DNA of 26,876 nucleotides from a virus: positions 1-26,876 of IMG/VR virus record IMGVR_UViG_3300046689_000588, one strand, 5' to 3'. This document shows, piece by piece, positions 21,182 through 26,876 of this stretch (within the stretch, counting starts at the first letter, position 1; each line of letters opens with the position of its first letter). The notes beneath the pieces are model-generated. The model ran no database searches, had not been told where the DNA came from, and saw nothing but the letters and a program-made list of their open reading frames with translations. A program made the position numbers and the translations under genes.

Positions 21182-21300
21182 CCCTAGCCCGTCTCCGTCA
21201 CTGGTTCCACGCCGACGGAGATCCCTCCGGAGGCGAGTCCGGGAGGGAGGAGCACCGCCACCCGTTCGAGCATGACGGGTGGCGGCTCCGCGTCTAGGGC
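21181..21300 (+). terminator. Multi-stem structured region after major tail gene
   Basis: A perfect 11-base inverted repeat CCGCCACCCGT (21255-21265)/ACGGGTGGCGG (21275-21285) has a 9-base loop and is extended by GGAG/CTCC beyond a two-base bulge. Upstream are CTCCGTC (21193-21199)/GACGGAG (21214-21220) and the palindrome CCTCCGGAGG (21224-21233). The outer ends GCCCTAG (21181-21187) and CTAGGGC (21294-21300) also pair, closing the whole into a branched fold. It may act as terminator and 3' stabiliser of the tail message, or as a structured RNA. Confidence 0.6.
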
Positions 21301-21312
21301 CGGTCGGCGTCC

Positions 21313-21324
21313 TACCCTCGACGC
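21313..21324 (+). promoter_or_regulatory. Leaderless TAC-type -10 box before adaptor gene
   Basis: TACCCT (21313-21318) followed by exactly 6 bases to the ATG at 21325; no Shine-Dalgarno sequence. It lies just after the structured region, so transcription could restart here after termination. Same box and spacing as at 10377. Confidence 0.5.
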
Positions 21325-22194
21325 ATGACAGCCGTCTCGTACGACCTCTGTTCCCCCTGGGCGACTCCCTCCGATGTCGGCGGGGACTGCTGCGCCGGAA
21401 CGGTCGACCCGGCGCTGATGGACGACGCTCTCGCCGGAGCGTCCCTGATCCTCTACAACCTGACCGGGAAGCAGTGGCCCGGGCTCTGCACCGACGTGAT
21501 CCGCCCCACCGCGGAACACGCGCCGGATCTCCTCCGCCCGGGCTGGGTTCCGTATGGCGGCTACTCCGGGCCGTGGGCCGGAGGGAGCGGCTCCTACGCC
21601 TACGGCTACAACTTCTGGGCCGGGATGTGGGGCGCCTGCACCTGTAACCGGACGACGGTCTGCGGACTCCACGCCGTCTCCGAGATCGTCCTTCCCGGCT
21701 ACCCGGTCGCCGCGATCACGACGGTGAAGATCGACGGGGTCACGCGCGCTCCGGCCGGGTACAAGATCCAGGACCGCCAGCGTCTCGTCTACGTCCCGCA
21801 GGCTTCGGACACCGCGGCCGGATGGCCGTGCTGCCAATCCGTCGAGCTTCCCTCCACCGCCGTCGGGACGTGGGAGGTCACCTACACGTGGGGTGCGGCT
21901 CCTCCCGCGATCGGCGCCCGGTTCGCCGCCACGCTCGCCTGCCAGCTCTATAAGACGATCGCGCCGGACGACGCCTCCCGCGAAGGGTGCCGTCTCCCGC
22001 AGCGGATCACGTCCATCACCCGCCAGGGGGTCACCCTCGCGGTCCTCGATTCGTTCCAGGTGTTCAAGGACGGCCTGACCGGACTCCCGGAGATCGACCT
22101 GTGGATCTCCTCCGACCGGCGCGCCCGTACCGGAGCCCACGCCGACGTCATCACCCCCGGCATGGTCGCGTCCCTCCGCAGAGATCAGCCCTAA
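21325..22194 (+). CDS. Head-to-tail adaptor (connector) protein
   Basis: The product has 289 residues. The first third is helical with a Gly/Tyr-rich loop and clustered cysteines (GACTCNRTTVCG, about 106-117). The core VSEIVLPGYPVAAITTVKIDG (about 121-141), YKIQDRQRLVYVP, WPCCQS, GTWEVTYTWGAAPP, and CRLPQRITSITRQGVTLAVLD match the actinophage head-tail adaptor pattern that fits beneath the portal ring. It usually lies between capsid and major tail genes; here it comes after the major tail gene. The start is set by the leaderless box. Confidence 0.75.
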   Translation: MTAVSYDLCSPWATPSDVGGDCCAGTVDPALMDDALAGASLILYNLTGKQWPGLCTDVIRPTAEHAPDLLRPGWVPYGGYSGPWAGGSGSYAYGYNFWAGMWGACTCNRTTVCGLHAVSEIVLPGYPVAAITTVKIDGVTRAPAGYKIQDRQRLVYVPQASDTAAGWPCCQSVELPSTAVGTWEVTYTWGAAPPAIGARFAATLACQLYKTIAPDDASREGCRLPQRITSITRQGVTLAVLDSFQVFKDGLTGLPEIDLWISSDRRARTGAHADVITPGMVASLRRDQP

Positions 22195-22211
22195 CCCCTG
22201 GTCATCGGGGA

Positions 22212-22246
22212 TGGACAGCTAACCGCCCTTAGGTTAGTCTGAGTGT
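22212..22246 (+). promoter_or_regulatory. Dyad-class leaderless promoter 4
   Basis: TGGACA (22212-22217), a 17-base spacer and TAGTCT (22235-22240), then 6 bases to the ATG at 22247. The dyad CTAACC-N7-GGTTAG (22219-22237) is perfect, with the same GCCCTTA centre as the copy at 12227. A short CCCC/GGGG hairpin (22196-22210) lies just upstream. Confidence 0.85.
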
Positions 22247-23128
22247 ATGACGACACGGACCGACGCCCACTCCCCGACGAACCTCACCACCGAGGACTAC
22301 AGCTACCTCTACGCCGCCGACCTCGACTCCCCCTGGGCTCTCCGGCTGAACGAGACCGAAGACGGCCAGGCGTTCCTCCGGGTCCTCTCCAACCTCGATC
22401 CCGCCACCGCCGACCGCGGCTACGGCCAATGCCACCACTGCGGCGCCTGGATCCGCTACGCCGCCTGGCTCCGCCACGACCCGACCGGCTACACGATCGT
22501 GGTCGGGGAAACCTGCCTCGACAACCGGTTCGGCCGGGCGACCGCCGACTTCCAGCAGCTCCGGAAGGCCGCCCAGCTCGACCGGCTGGCCCAGCGCCTC
22601 CTCGCCGCCTACAACGAGTTCCTCTCCGGTCTAGACCCGGTCGGGCGTGCGCTCCTCTGCTCGGACGCCGAGTTCGAGACCATCGACGCCGACGAGTACG
22701 TCACGGCCGCCCGCACTAACAGCTTCGTCTCGGACGTCCGCCGCCGGGTCCGGCAGTACGGGAACGGCTCTGAGCGCCAAGTCGCCGCCGTCATCGGGGT
22801 CGTGGCGAAGGCTCGGGAGCGGGCAGCCAAGGACGCCGCCGAGGCGGAGGAGATCACCATCCCCGTCCCCGAAGGCCGCTACCAGATCACCGGAGAAGTC
22901 CTCTCCACCAAGTGGGTCGACTCGGACTACGGCTCCACGCTGAAGATGCTGGTCAAGGTCGACACCCTCAACGGGGTCTACCGGATCTTCGGTTCCGTCC
23001 CGTCCGCTCTCACCGTCGAGCGCGGCGACAACGTCACGTTCACAGCGACCGTCGAGCGGTCCGCTAAGGACGAGTCCTTCGGCTTCTTCAAGCGGCCCAC
23101 CAAGGCCACGCTCCTAGAGACCGTCTGA
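22247..23128 (+). CDS. Zinc-finger and OB-fold-like protein
   Basis: The product has 293 residues. Residues 60-95 hold CHHCGAWIRY (C62, C65) with later H77 and C90 (VVGETCLDNRF), a likely zinc site. A helical middle (100-200) leads to a beta-rich end (205-293: GRYQITGEVLSTKWVDSDYG, STLKMLVKVDTLNGVYRIFG, and a GDNVTFTATVERS strand) that looks like an OB-fold. The combination points to nucleic-acid binding, perhaps a single-strand-binding or replication-associated protein; similar proteins occur in actinophages without proven function. It is the only gene between this dyad promoter and the glycosylation pair. Confidence 0.65.
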   Translation: MTTRTDAHSPTNLTTEDYSYLYAADLDSPWALRLNETEDGQAFLRVLSNLDPATADRGYGQCHHCGAWIRYAAWLRHDPTGYTIVVGETCLDNRFGRATADFQQLRKAAQLDRLAQRLLAAYNEFLSGLDPVGRALLCSDAEFETIDADEYVTAARTNSFVSDVRRRVRQYGNGSERQVAAVIGVVAKARERAAKDAAEAEEITIPVPEGRYQITGEVLSTKWVDSDYGSTLKMLVKVDTLNGVYRIFGSVPSALTVERGDNVTFTATVERSAKDESFGFFKRPTKATLLETV

Positions 23129-23142
23129 TCCCAGTCCGCCCG

Positions 23143-23167
23143 CCCTAACGCCGTTTAGGGTGGGCGG
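23143..23167 (+). promoter_or_regulatory. Leaderless -10 box with inverted repeat before glycosylation genes
   Basis: CCCTAA (23143-23148) and TTAGGG (23155-23160) form an inverted repeat with a 6-base spacer; its CTAA-N6-TTAG core also occurs in the main dyad promoters. The box TAGGGT (23156-23161) is exactly 6 bases before the ATG at 23168. There is no TGGACA -35 box. It could be a divergent member of the dyad class. Confidence 0.45.
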
Positions 23168-24814
23168 ATGGCCCGCACCGTCCCGTACGTCGGCAACTTC
23201 CGCGCTCCCCACTCGACGGAGAACCACGTCCGGGAGGCGCTCATCACTCTCGGGATGAACGTCATCCCGATCCAGGAGGACGACACCGCGGCGTGGGACG
23301 CCAAGGGTGCCGTCGACGCGCTGGCGGAGTACGACCCGGAGTTCGCTCTCTGGACGCACACGTACGGGCTGGCGCCGGAGCGCGGAACGAACTGGGTGAA
23401 GCATTGGCGTGAGCGTGACGTCACGACGGTCGGCTACCACCTAGACCGGTGGATCGGCCTGGAACGGGAATCGTCCCTCGGGCACGAGCCGTTCTTCGGT
23501 CAGGATCTCCTCGTCACCGCCGACGGTGGGCACGCCCAGGCGTGGCAGGACCGGGGAATGACTCACGTCTGGATGCCGCCCGGAGTCGCCCGCTCCGAAG
23601 CGGAACGCGAAGGCGTGTTCCGGGAGGAGTTCGACTACGACGTCGTGTTCGTCGGCTCCTGGCAGAACTACCACCCGGATGACTGGCCCTACCGGCGGCA
23701 GCTCATCGAGCGGCTCCTCGATCGCTACCCGGGTCGGTTCCGTCCGTTCTGTTGCAACTTCCGGGGTCAGGATCTAGCGGACCTCTACGCCACGGCCCGG
23801 GTTGTGGTCGGGGATTCCTGCCTCGCTGGGAGCCCGGCGAACTACTGGTCGGATCGCATCCCGGAGACGCTCGGCCGGGGAGGTTTCCTCATCCACCCGG
23901 ACGTGGACGGGCTCCGCGACTGGTACTCCCCGGAGGAGCTGACCACCTATCCGCTCTGGGACTTCGACGCGCTGTTCGTGGAGATCGAGAAGGCGCTCGC
24001 CAACGAGATCGACCGCCGGAAGGTAGCGGCCGCCGGACGGGCGCGCGTCCTCTCCCGGGACCTGTACGAGCACCGAATGGAATCCGTCCGCAAGCTTGTA
24101 GCGGCGCGCGGGGATCTCTCCGACTGGGTCGGGCCGCTGACCCTCGGGAACCAAGGCGTCGTCGGCAACTTCGAGGTCCGCCGGGCCGGGGACGGCATCG
24201 TGTTCGAGGAGACGTGGCGGCAGAACCAGTACGGCTTCCTCCGGGAGGAGATGATCGGCCGGACCGTGCTCGATATCGGCGCGAACGTCGGGGACTTCTC
24301 CATCTGGGCCGCGCTCGCGGGAGCGAAGCAGGTTTGGGCGTATGAGCCGGACCCCCGGAACTTGGAGGAGCTGCGCGCCAACCTCGCGATGAACCCGCGC
24401 GCCGGAGCGGTCGTAGTCGTCGCGGAAGCGGTCTGGGCTCAGAGCGGAGAGGTCTGGATCACGAACGAGCAGGGCTCCGTGAAGGTTGTCGAACCTCCGG
24501 AGGATCTAACAGGGCCGGAGAGGTCCGTCACGGCCCGCCACGTAGACGAAGCGCTCGCCCGGGCTGGGGTAGGGCTCTTCGTCAAGATCGACTGTGAGGG
24601 ATGCGAATACGACCTGTTCGAGGCGGTCTCCTCCGGGCAGCTCCGCCGGGCCGATCGGATCGTGATGGAGTGGCACTCCGGAGCCGGGTTCGGCGGAGAC
24701 CGGACGGAGGACTGGGGACGGATGCTCGCCGTCCTCGCGGCCGACGGGAAAGTGGAGGCGCTCGGACAACCGAAGATGGGCGGCCTGATCCACTGGCGCC
24801 GGTACGGAGCATGA
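23168..24814 (+). CDS. Glycosyltransferase (CgeB-like) fused to FkbM-type methyltransferase
   Basis: The product has 548 residues. Residues 1-315 are a GT-B glycosyltransferase of the CgeB-like/group 1 kind: NFRAPHSTENHVREAL (N-terminal loop), DYDVVFVGSWQNYHP (156-170), ANYWSDRIPETLGRGGFLIHP (224-244) and a C-terminal helix. Residues 345-548 are an FkbM-type SAM methyltransferase: TVLDIGANVGDFS (366-378), WAYEPDPRNLEELRANL (390-406) and FVKIDCEGCEYDLFEA (471-486). FkbM enzymes commonly O-methylate sugars. The fusion could add and then methylate a sugar on DNA, virion protein or host glycan. The start has a leaderless box; ATGA overlap with the next glycosyltransferase. Confidence 0.85.
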   Translation: MARTVPYVGNFRAPHSTENHVREALITLGMNVIPIQEDDTAAWDAKGAVDALAEYDPEFALWTHTYGLAPERGTNWVKHWRERDVTTVGYHLDRWIGLERESSLGHEPFFGQDLLVTADGGHAQAWQDRGMTHVWMPPGVARSEAEREGVFREEFDYDVVFVGSWQNYHPDDWPYRRQLIERLLDRYPGRFRPFCCNFRGQDLADLYATARVVVGDSCLAGSPANYWSDRIPETLGRGGFLIHPDVDGLRDWYSPEELTTYPLWDFDALFVEIEKALANEIDRRKVAAAGRARVLSRDLYEHRMESVRKLVAARGDLSDWVGPLTLGNQGVVGNFEVRRAGDGIVFEETWRQNQYGFLREEMIGRTVLDIGANVGDFSIWAALAGAKQVWAYEPDPRNLEELRANLAMNPRAGAVVVVAEAVWAQSGEVWITNEQGSVKVVEPPEDLTGPERSVTARHVDEALARAGVGLFVKIDCEGCEYDLFEAVSSGQLRRADRIVMEWHSGAGFGGDRTEDWGRMLAVLAADGKVEALGQPKMGGLIHWRRYGA

Positions 24815-25860
24815 GAATCGGGATCATCGCCCGGGGAGAGGACCGGGGCATCGGCATCCAGACGTGGGAAGCAGCCCGGCATCTCGACCCGGCCGCGCTC
24901 CTCTGCGTCGGGATGGGCGTCTACGGGCAGGGCTTCCCGAACCACTGGGAACGCTTCGACGGGTTCCACCAGTTCCACGTCGAATGGGGCCGCGACTACA
25001 CGTTCGACCTCCCCACCGTCCACGCGTTCCTCGACTTCGTTGACGTCATCTACCTAGTCGAGACCGCCTACTACCCGGAGGTCTACACGCTCGCCGCCGA
25101 GCACAACGTCGCGACGGTCGTTCACACGAACCCGGAGCTGCACCGGACGGAGGAGGCGACGTCCGCGACGCAGGTCTGGCTCCCGACGCCCTGGCGCGCT
25201 GAGGAGGTCGCCTGGTTCACCGGAGGACCCCCACCCGTCCTCGTGCCCTACCCGGTCGCGATCGAACGGTGGCCGTACCCGAACGGGCTCTATGAGTCGC
25301 CGCCGCTCCGCGTCGTTCACGTCGCCGGGCATCAGGCTTACGCCGACCGGAACGGCACCAAGCTCGTCGCCGCCACGATGGCCCACCTCGACCCGGGGCT
25401 CGTGGAGGTCACCGTCATCTCGCAGGACCCGAACCCGGCTCTAGGACCGGGCGCGCTCCGGATGGACGCCACAGCGAACTACTGGGATCTCTACGACAGC
25501 TTCCACGCTCTCGTGATGCCCCGCCGCTTCGGAGGTCTCTGCCTCCCCATCCAGGAAGCGAAAGCGGCCGGACTCGCCGTCGTCGCGCTCGACGTCTCCC
25601 CCGGGGACTACTACGAAGTCCTCGGCGTCCAATCCTCCCCGGGCTCCCACTTCGATACCGGCTCCGGCCGGGTCCCGATCGCGAACGCTGACCCGGTCCA
25701 GATCGCCGCCGCGCTCTCCTACCTGGCTCTTCACCCTGACGTCGTCCGCCAGCAGCAGCGCCGCTCGCGCCGCTGGGCGGAGATCCACTCCTGGGACGCT
25801 CTAGTCGGCGGCTGGCGGAAAGAACTAGAGAACGCCTGGTCACGACGGGTGGACAGCTAA
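24811..25860 (+). CDS. Group 1 (GT4-like) glycosyltransferase
   Basis: The product has 349 residues from the ATG at 24811, which overlaps the previous stop (ATGA); the frame extends further upstream within that gene. The N-terminal domain has a Gly-rich loop (ARGEDRGIGIQTWEA, 7-21), and the C-terminal domain has VVHVAGHQAYADRNGTKLV (168-186), VTVISQDPN, and ANYWDLYDSFHALVMPRRFG with GLCLPIQEAKAAGLAVVAL (242-260), the nucleotide-sugar binding signature of GT-B group 1 enzymes. It works beside the glycosyltransferase-methyltransferase fusion, likely on the same glycan. Its last codons and stop (VDS, TAA) are encoded by the next promoter element. Confidence 0.85.
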   Translation: MRIGIIARGEDRGIGIQTWEAARHLDPAALLCVGMGVYGQGFPNHWERFDGFHQFHVEWGRDYTFDLPTVHAFLDFVDVIYLVETAYYPEVYTLAAEHNVATVVHTNPELHRTEEATSATQVWLPTPWRAEEVAWFTGGPPPVLVPYPVAIERWPYPNGLYESPPLRVVHVAGHQAYADRNGTKLVAATMAHLDPGLVEVTVISQDPNPALGPGALRMDATANYWDLYDSFHALVMPRRFGGLCLPIQEAKAAGLAVVALDVSPGDYYEVLGVQSSPGSHFDTGSGRVPIANADPVQIAAALSYLALHPDVVRQQQRRSRRWAEIHSWDALVGGWRKELENAWSRRVDS

Positions 25861-25884
25861 CCTAGGTTAGGTTAGAGTGGAGGC
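25850..25884 (+). promoter_or_regulatory. Dyad-class leaderless promoter 5
   Basis: TGGACA (25850-25855), a 17-base spacer and TAGAGT (25873-25878), then 6 bases to the ATG at 25885. The dyad CTAACC-N7-GGTTAG (25857-25875) is perfect and contains the palindrome TAACCTAGGTTA. The TAA of the left arm is the stop codon of the glycosyltransferase gene. GGAGG (25879-25883) is too close to the ATG to act as a ribosome binding site. Confidence 0.86.
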
Positions 25885-26037
25885 ATGGCCCCGCACCCCT
25901 TCCAGAACTTCACGGAGGAAGACACGACGGAGCTGGCCTACCACCTCCACTACGAGCACGGCTTCACGATCGCCGCTGCTTGGGACGAGGTTTACGCCGG
26001 GACCGCCATCCGGACCCACCGGGGCATCCACGCATGA
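25885..26037 (+). CDS. Small hypothetical protein
   Basis: The product has 50 residues, with a central helix rich in His and Tyr (ELAYHLHYEHGFTIAAAWDE, about 16-35). No cysteine. The start is fixed by the leaderless promoter and the stop lies in an ATGA overlap with a possible next start. It is not recognised. Confidence 0.6.
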   Translation: MAPHPFQNFTEEDTTELAYHLHYEHGFTIAAAWDEVYAGTAIRTHRGIHA

Positions 26038-26069
26038 CCTCCTCCAACTCCACTCCGAAAGGGGACCCC

Positions 26070-26279
26070 ATGTCCTCCATCATCCGCACCTACGAATCCT
26101 TCGAGATCGTCTGGGAGCGCGGCTCCCGCTGGACGAACTACTCGACCGCCGCCGAGGCGCAGGCCATCATCGACGGCTGCGGCTCCGCCGGGACCGTCCG
26201 CCGTCACACCTTCGAGCGGACCATCCGCCCGGAAGACCTGCGGATGTACCTGCCCGGGATCGCGGATCGGCCCGCCTGA
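26070..26279 (+). CDS. Small hypothetical protein
   Basis: The product has 69 residues from the ATG at 26070, which has GAAAGGGG upstream, like the GAAAGG sites before 3558. An alternative ATG at 26034 overlaps the previous stop and would add 12 Ser/Thr/Asn-rich residues. The sequence (SFEIVWERGSRWTNYSTAAE, about 9-28, then RRHTFERTIRP) reads as a small alpha/beta unit. It is not recognised. Its TGA overlaps the next ATG by one base. Confidence 0.6.
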   Translation: MSSIIRTYESFEIVWERGSRWTNYSTAAEAQAIIDGCGSAGTVRRHTFERTIRPEDLRMYLPGIADRPA

Positions 26280-26458
26280 TGGACGCCGCCGGATACGCCG
26301 AGATGACTACGGCGGAACTGACCGCCGAACTACGGCGCTTTCGGGCGCTGCGCTGCTGGCGCCCGGTGACGCTGATTGAGCGGGTGCTCCACGACCGGCA
26401 GCCGGTCGAGCTGGCCCAGGACGCCTACTACTACGGCACCGCGGCGGACCTCCGGTGA
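26279..26458 (+). CDS. Small hypothetical helical protein
   Basis: The product has 59 residues, mostly helical, starting MDAAGYAEMTTAELTAELRR. The ATG overlaps the previous stop by one base, and the stop lies in a GTGA overlap with the next gene. A long in-frame opening from 25877 would run through two other genes. No family is recognised. Confidence 0.6.
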   Translation: MDAAGYAEMTTAELTAELRRFRALRCWRPVTLIERVLHDRQPVELAQDAYYYGTAADLR

Positions 26459-26700
26459 CCGCCCGCTGGTGCGTCCGCTGCGAGGACTTCTCCACGCCGC
26501 CGGTCAAGACCCGGGCGGAAGCGGAGCGCGTCCTCGCCGCCATCGAGAAGTTCGGCGCCTGCCGCTACACCCACGAGGTCGTGGAATACGCCCCGACCGG
26601 CCGGGCCGCTCCCGCCTACGGCCGCTCCTCCCCGGAAGCCGACGCTCAGGGCTACGAGCTGACCGGGATCAGGCTCCGCTACCCGGAGGAGGCGACGTGA
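26455..26700 (+). CDS. Small CxxC hypothetical protein
   Basis: The product has 81 residues. WCVRCEDFS (about 5-13) holds a CxxC, with a third cysteine (C36) and H40 near the middle (GACRYTHEVVEY). It may bind a metal ion. GTG start in a GTGA overlap; ends in another GTGA overlap. It is not recognised. Confidence 0.6.
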   Translation: MTARWCVRCEDFSTPPVKTRAEAERVLAAIEKFGACRYTHEVVEYAPTGRAAPAYGRSSPEADAQGYELTGIRLRYPEEAT

Positions 26701-26876
26701 CCTGGCTAGCCCTGCTCGGCGCCTGGGAGGTCATCGGGCCGTTCCCCACGTACGACGAGGCGGCCAACTGGCTCGTCTCCGGGGACTGGGCGTACTCCTG
26801 GGAAGACATCTGGGACGGGAGCGAACCGACGCTCTCCGCTGACTCCTACCCGCGCGTCGTGATCCTGACCGACCCG
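26697..26876 (+). CDS. Small acidic hypothetical protein (3' truncated by window edge)
   Basis: GTG at 26697 opens a frame that stays open for all 60 codons to the end of the window. It lies in a GTGA overlap with the previous stop and has GGAGG at about 26686-26690. The visible part is acidic and Trp-rich (WLALLGAWEVIGPFPTYDEA, WAYSWEDIWDGSE). It is not recognised. The acidic, Trp-rich character would suit a small host- or DNA-mimic-type protein, but that is speculation. Confidence 0.55.
   Translation, partial: MTWLALLGAWEVIGPFPTYDEAANWLVSGDWAYSWEDIWDGSEPTLSADSYPRVVILTDP

Noticed and set aside
20111-22194. Programmed frameshift of tail assembly chaperones, commonly found after the tail tube gene.
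   Set aside because: The gene after the tail tube is a complete adaptor gene with its own start; no pair of overlapping chaperone frames with a slippery site is visible.
25877-26458. A 193-residue open frame as a single gene.
   Set aside because: It runs in another frame through two small genes that start at the promoter or have a ribosome binding site; only the part from 26279 fits.
1-26876. tRNA genes, which many actinophages carry.
   Set aside because: Intergenic gaps are 150 bases or shorter, and no cloverleaf with a T-loop GGTTCGA-type sequence and acceptor pairing was found by eye; a tRNA search program would settle this.

Overview
The window is a stretch of the genome of a tailed phage (or prophage) of a high-GC actinobacterium. 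The DNA is clearly GC-rich. Every convincing gene is on the + strand, genes are packed with 1-4 base overlaps (ATGA, GTGA, TGATG), and GTG starts are common. Many genes appear to start without a leader, behind actinobacterial TANNNT -10 boxes. The head and tail proteins (terminase nuclease domain, portal-MuF fusion, prohead protease, HK97-type capsid, major tail protein, head-tail adaptor) fit a siphovirus-like actinophage. The host genus cannot be told from the sequence. No tRNA, rRNA, CRISPR array, integrase, origin or insertion sequence was found, and no stretch over 300 bases lacks a gene.

Layout. (1) 1-653: C-terminal end of the large terminase. (2) 708-4728: accessory module A with about 13 small genes, including a secreted SLT-type muramidase-like protein, a winged-helix protein, a DUF1360-like membrane protein, a 47-residue ribbon-helix-helix protein and a DPPY DNA methyltransferase. 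(3) 4735-7290: portal fused to a MuF-like domain. (4) 7313-10350: accessory module B, with small membrane, secreted and CxxC proteins and a staphylococcal-nuclease-like protein. (5) 10389-12140: double-domain capsid maturation protease. (6) 12262-12650: mini-module C, a zinc-knuckle-like protein and a membrane protein. (7) 12799-15795: major capsid protein with a fused scaffold-like N-terminus, a probable second head protein and a hypothetical gene. (8) 15799-20467: fibre- or appendage-like structural genes, including a 917-residue protein with 17 tandem repeats of about 20 residues. (9) 20510-22194: major tail protein, a highly structured intergenic region and the head-tail adaptor. (10) 22247-26876: accessory module D, with a zinc/OB-fold protein, a glycosyltransferase-FkbM methyltransferase fusion, a second glycosyltransferase and several small unknown genes, running off the right edge.

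The most striking signal is a repeated promoter-operator element (-35 TGGACA, a dyad CTAACC-N7-GGTTAG, -10 TANNNT, then exactly 6 bases to ATG). Five strong copies (672, 7899, 12227, 22212, 25850) stand in front of accessory modules or sub-modules, never in front of a core virion gene. Core genes instead tend to have a TAC-type -10 box without a recognisable -35 (4721, 10377, 14491, 20474, 21313). This suggests two transcription classes: virion genes, and a co-regulated set of moron-like accessory cassettes rich in envelope-directed, zinc-binding and modifying proteins. The structural genes build the virion. The accessory genes plausibly modify DNA or virion surface, alter the host envelope, or regulate the regulon; those roles are inferences.
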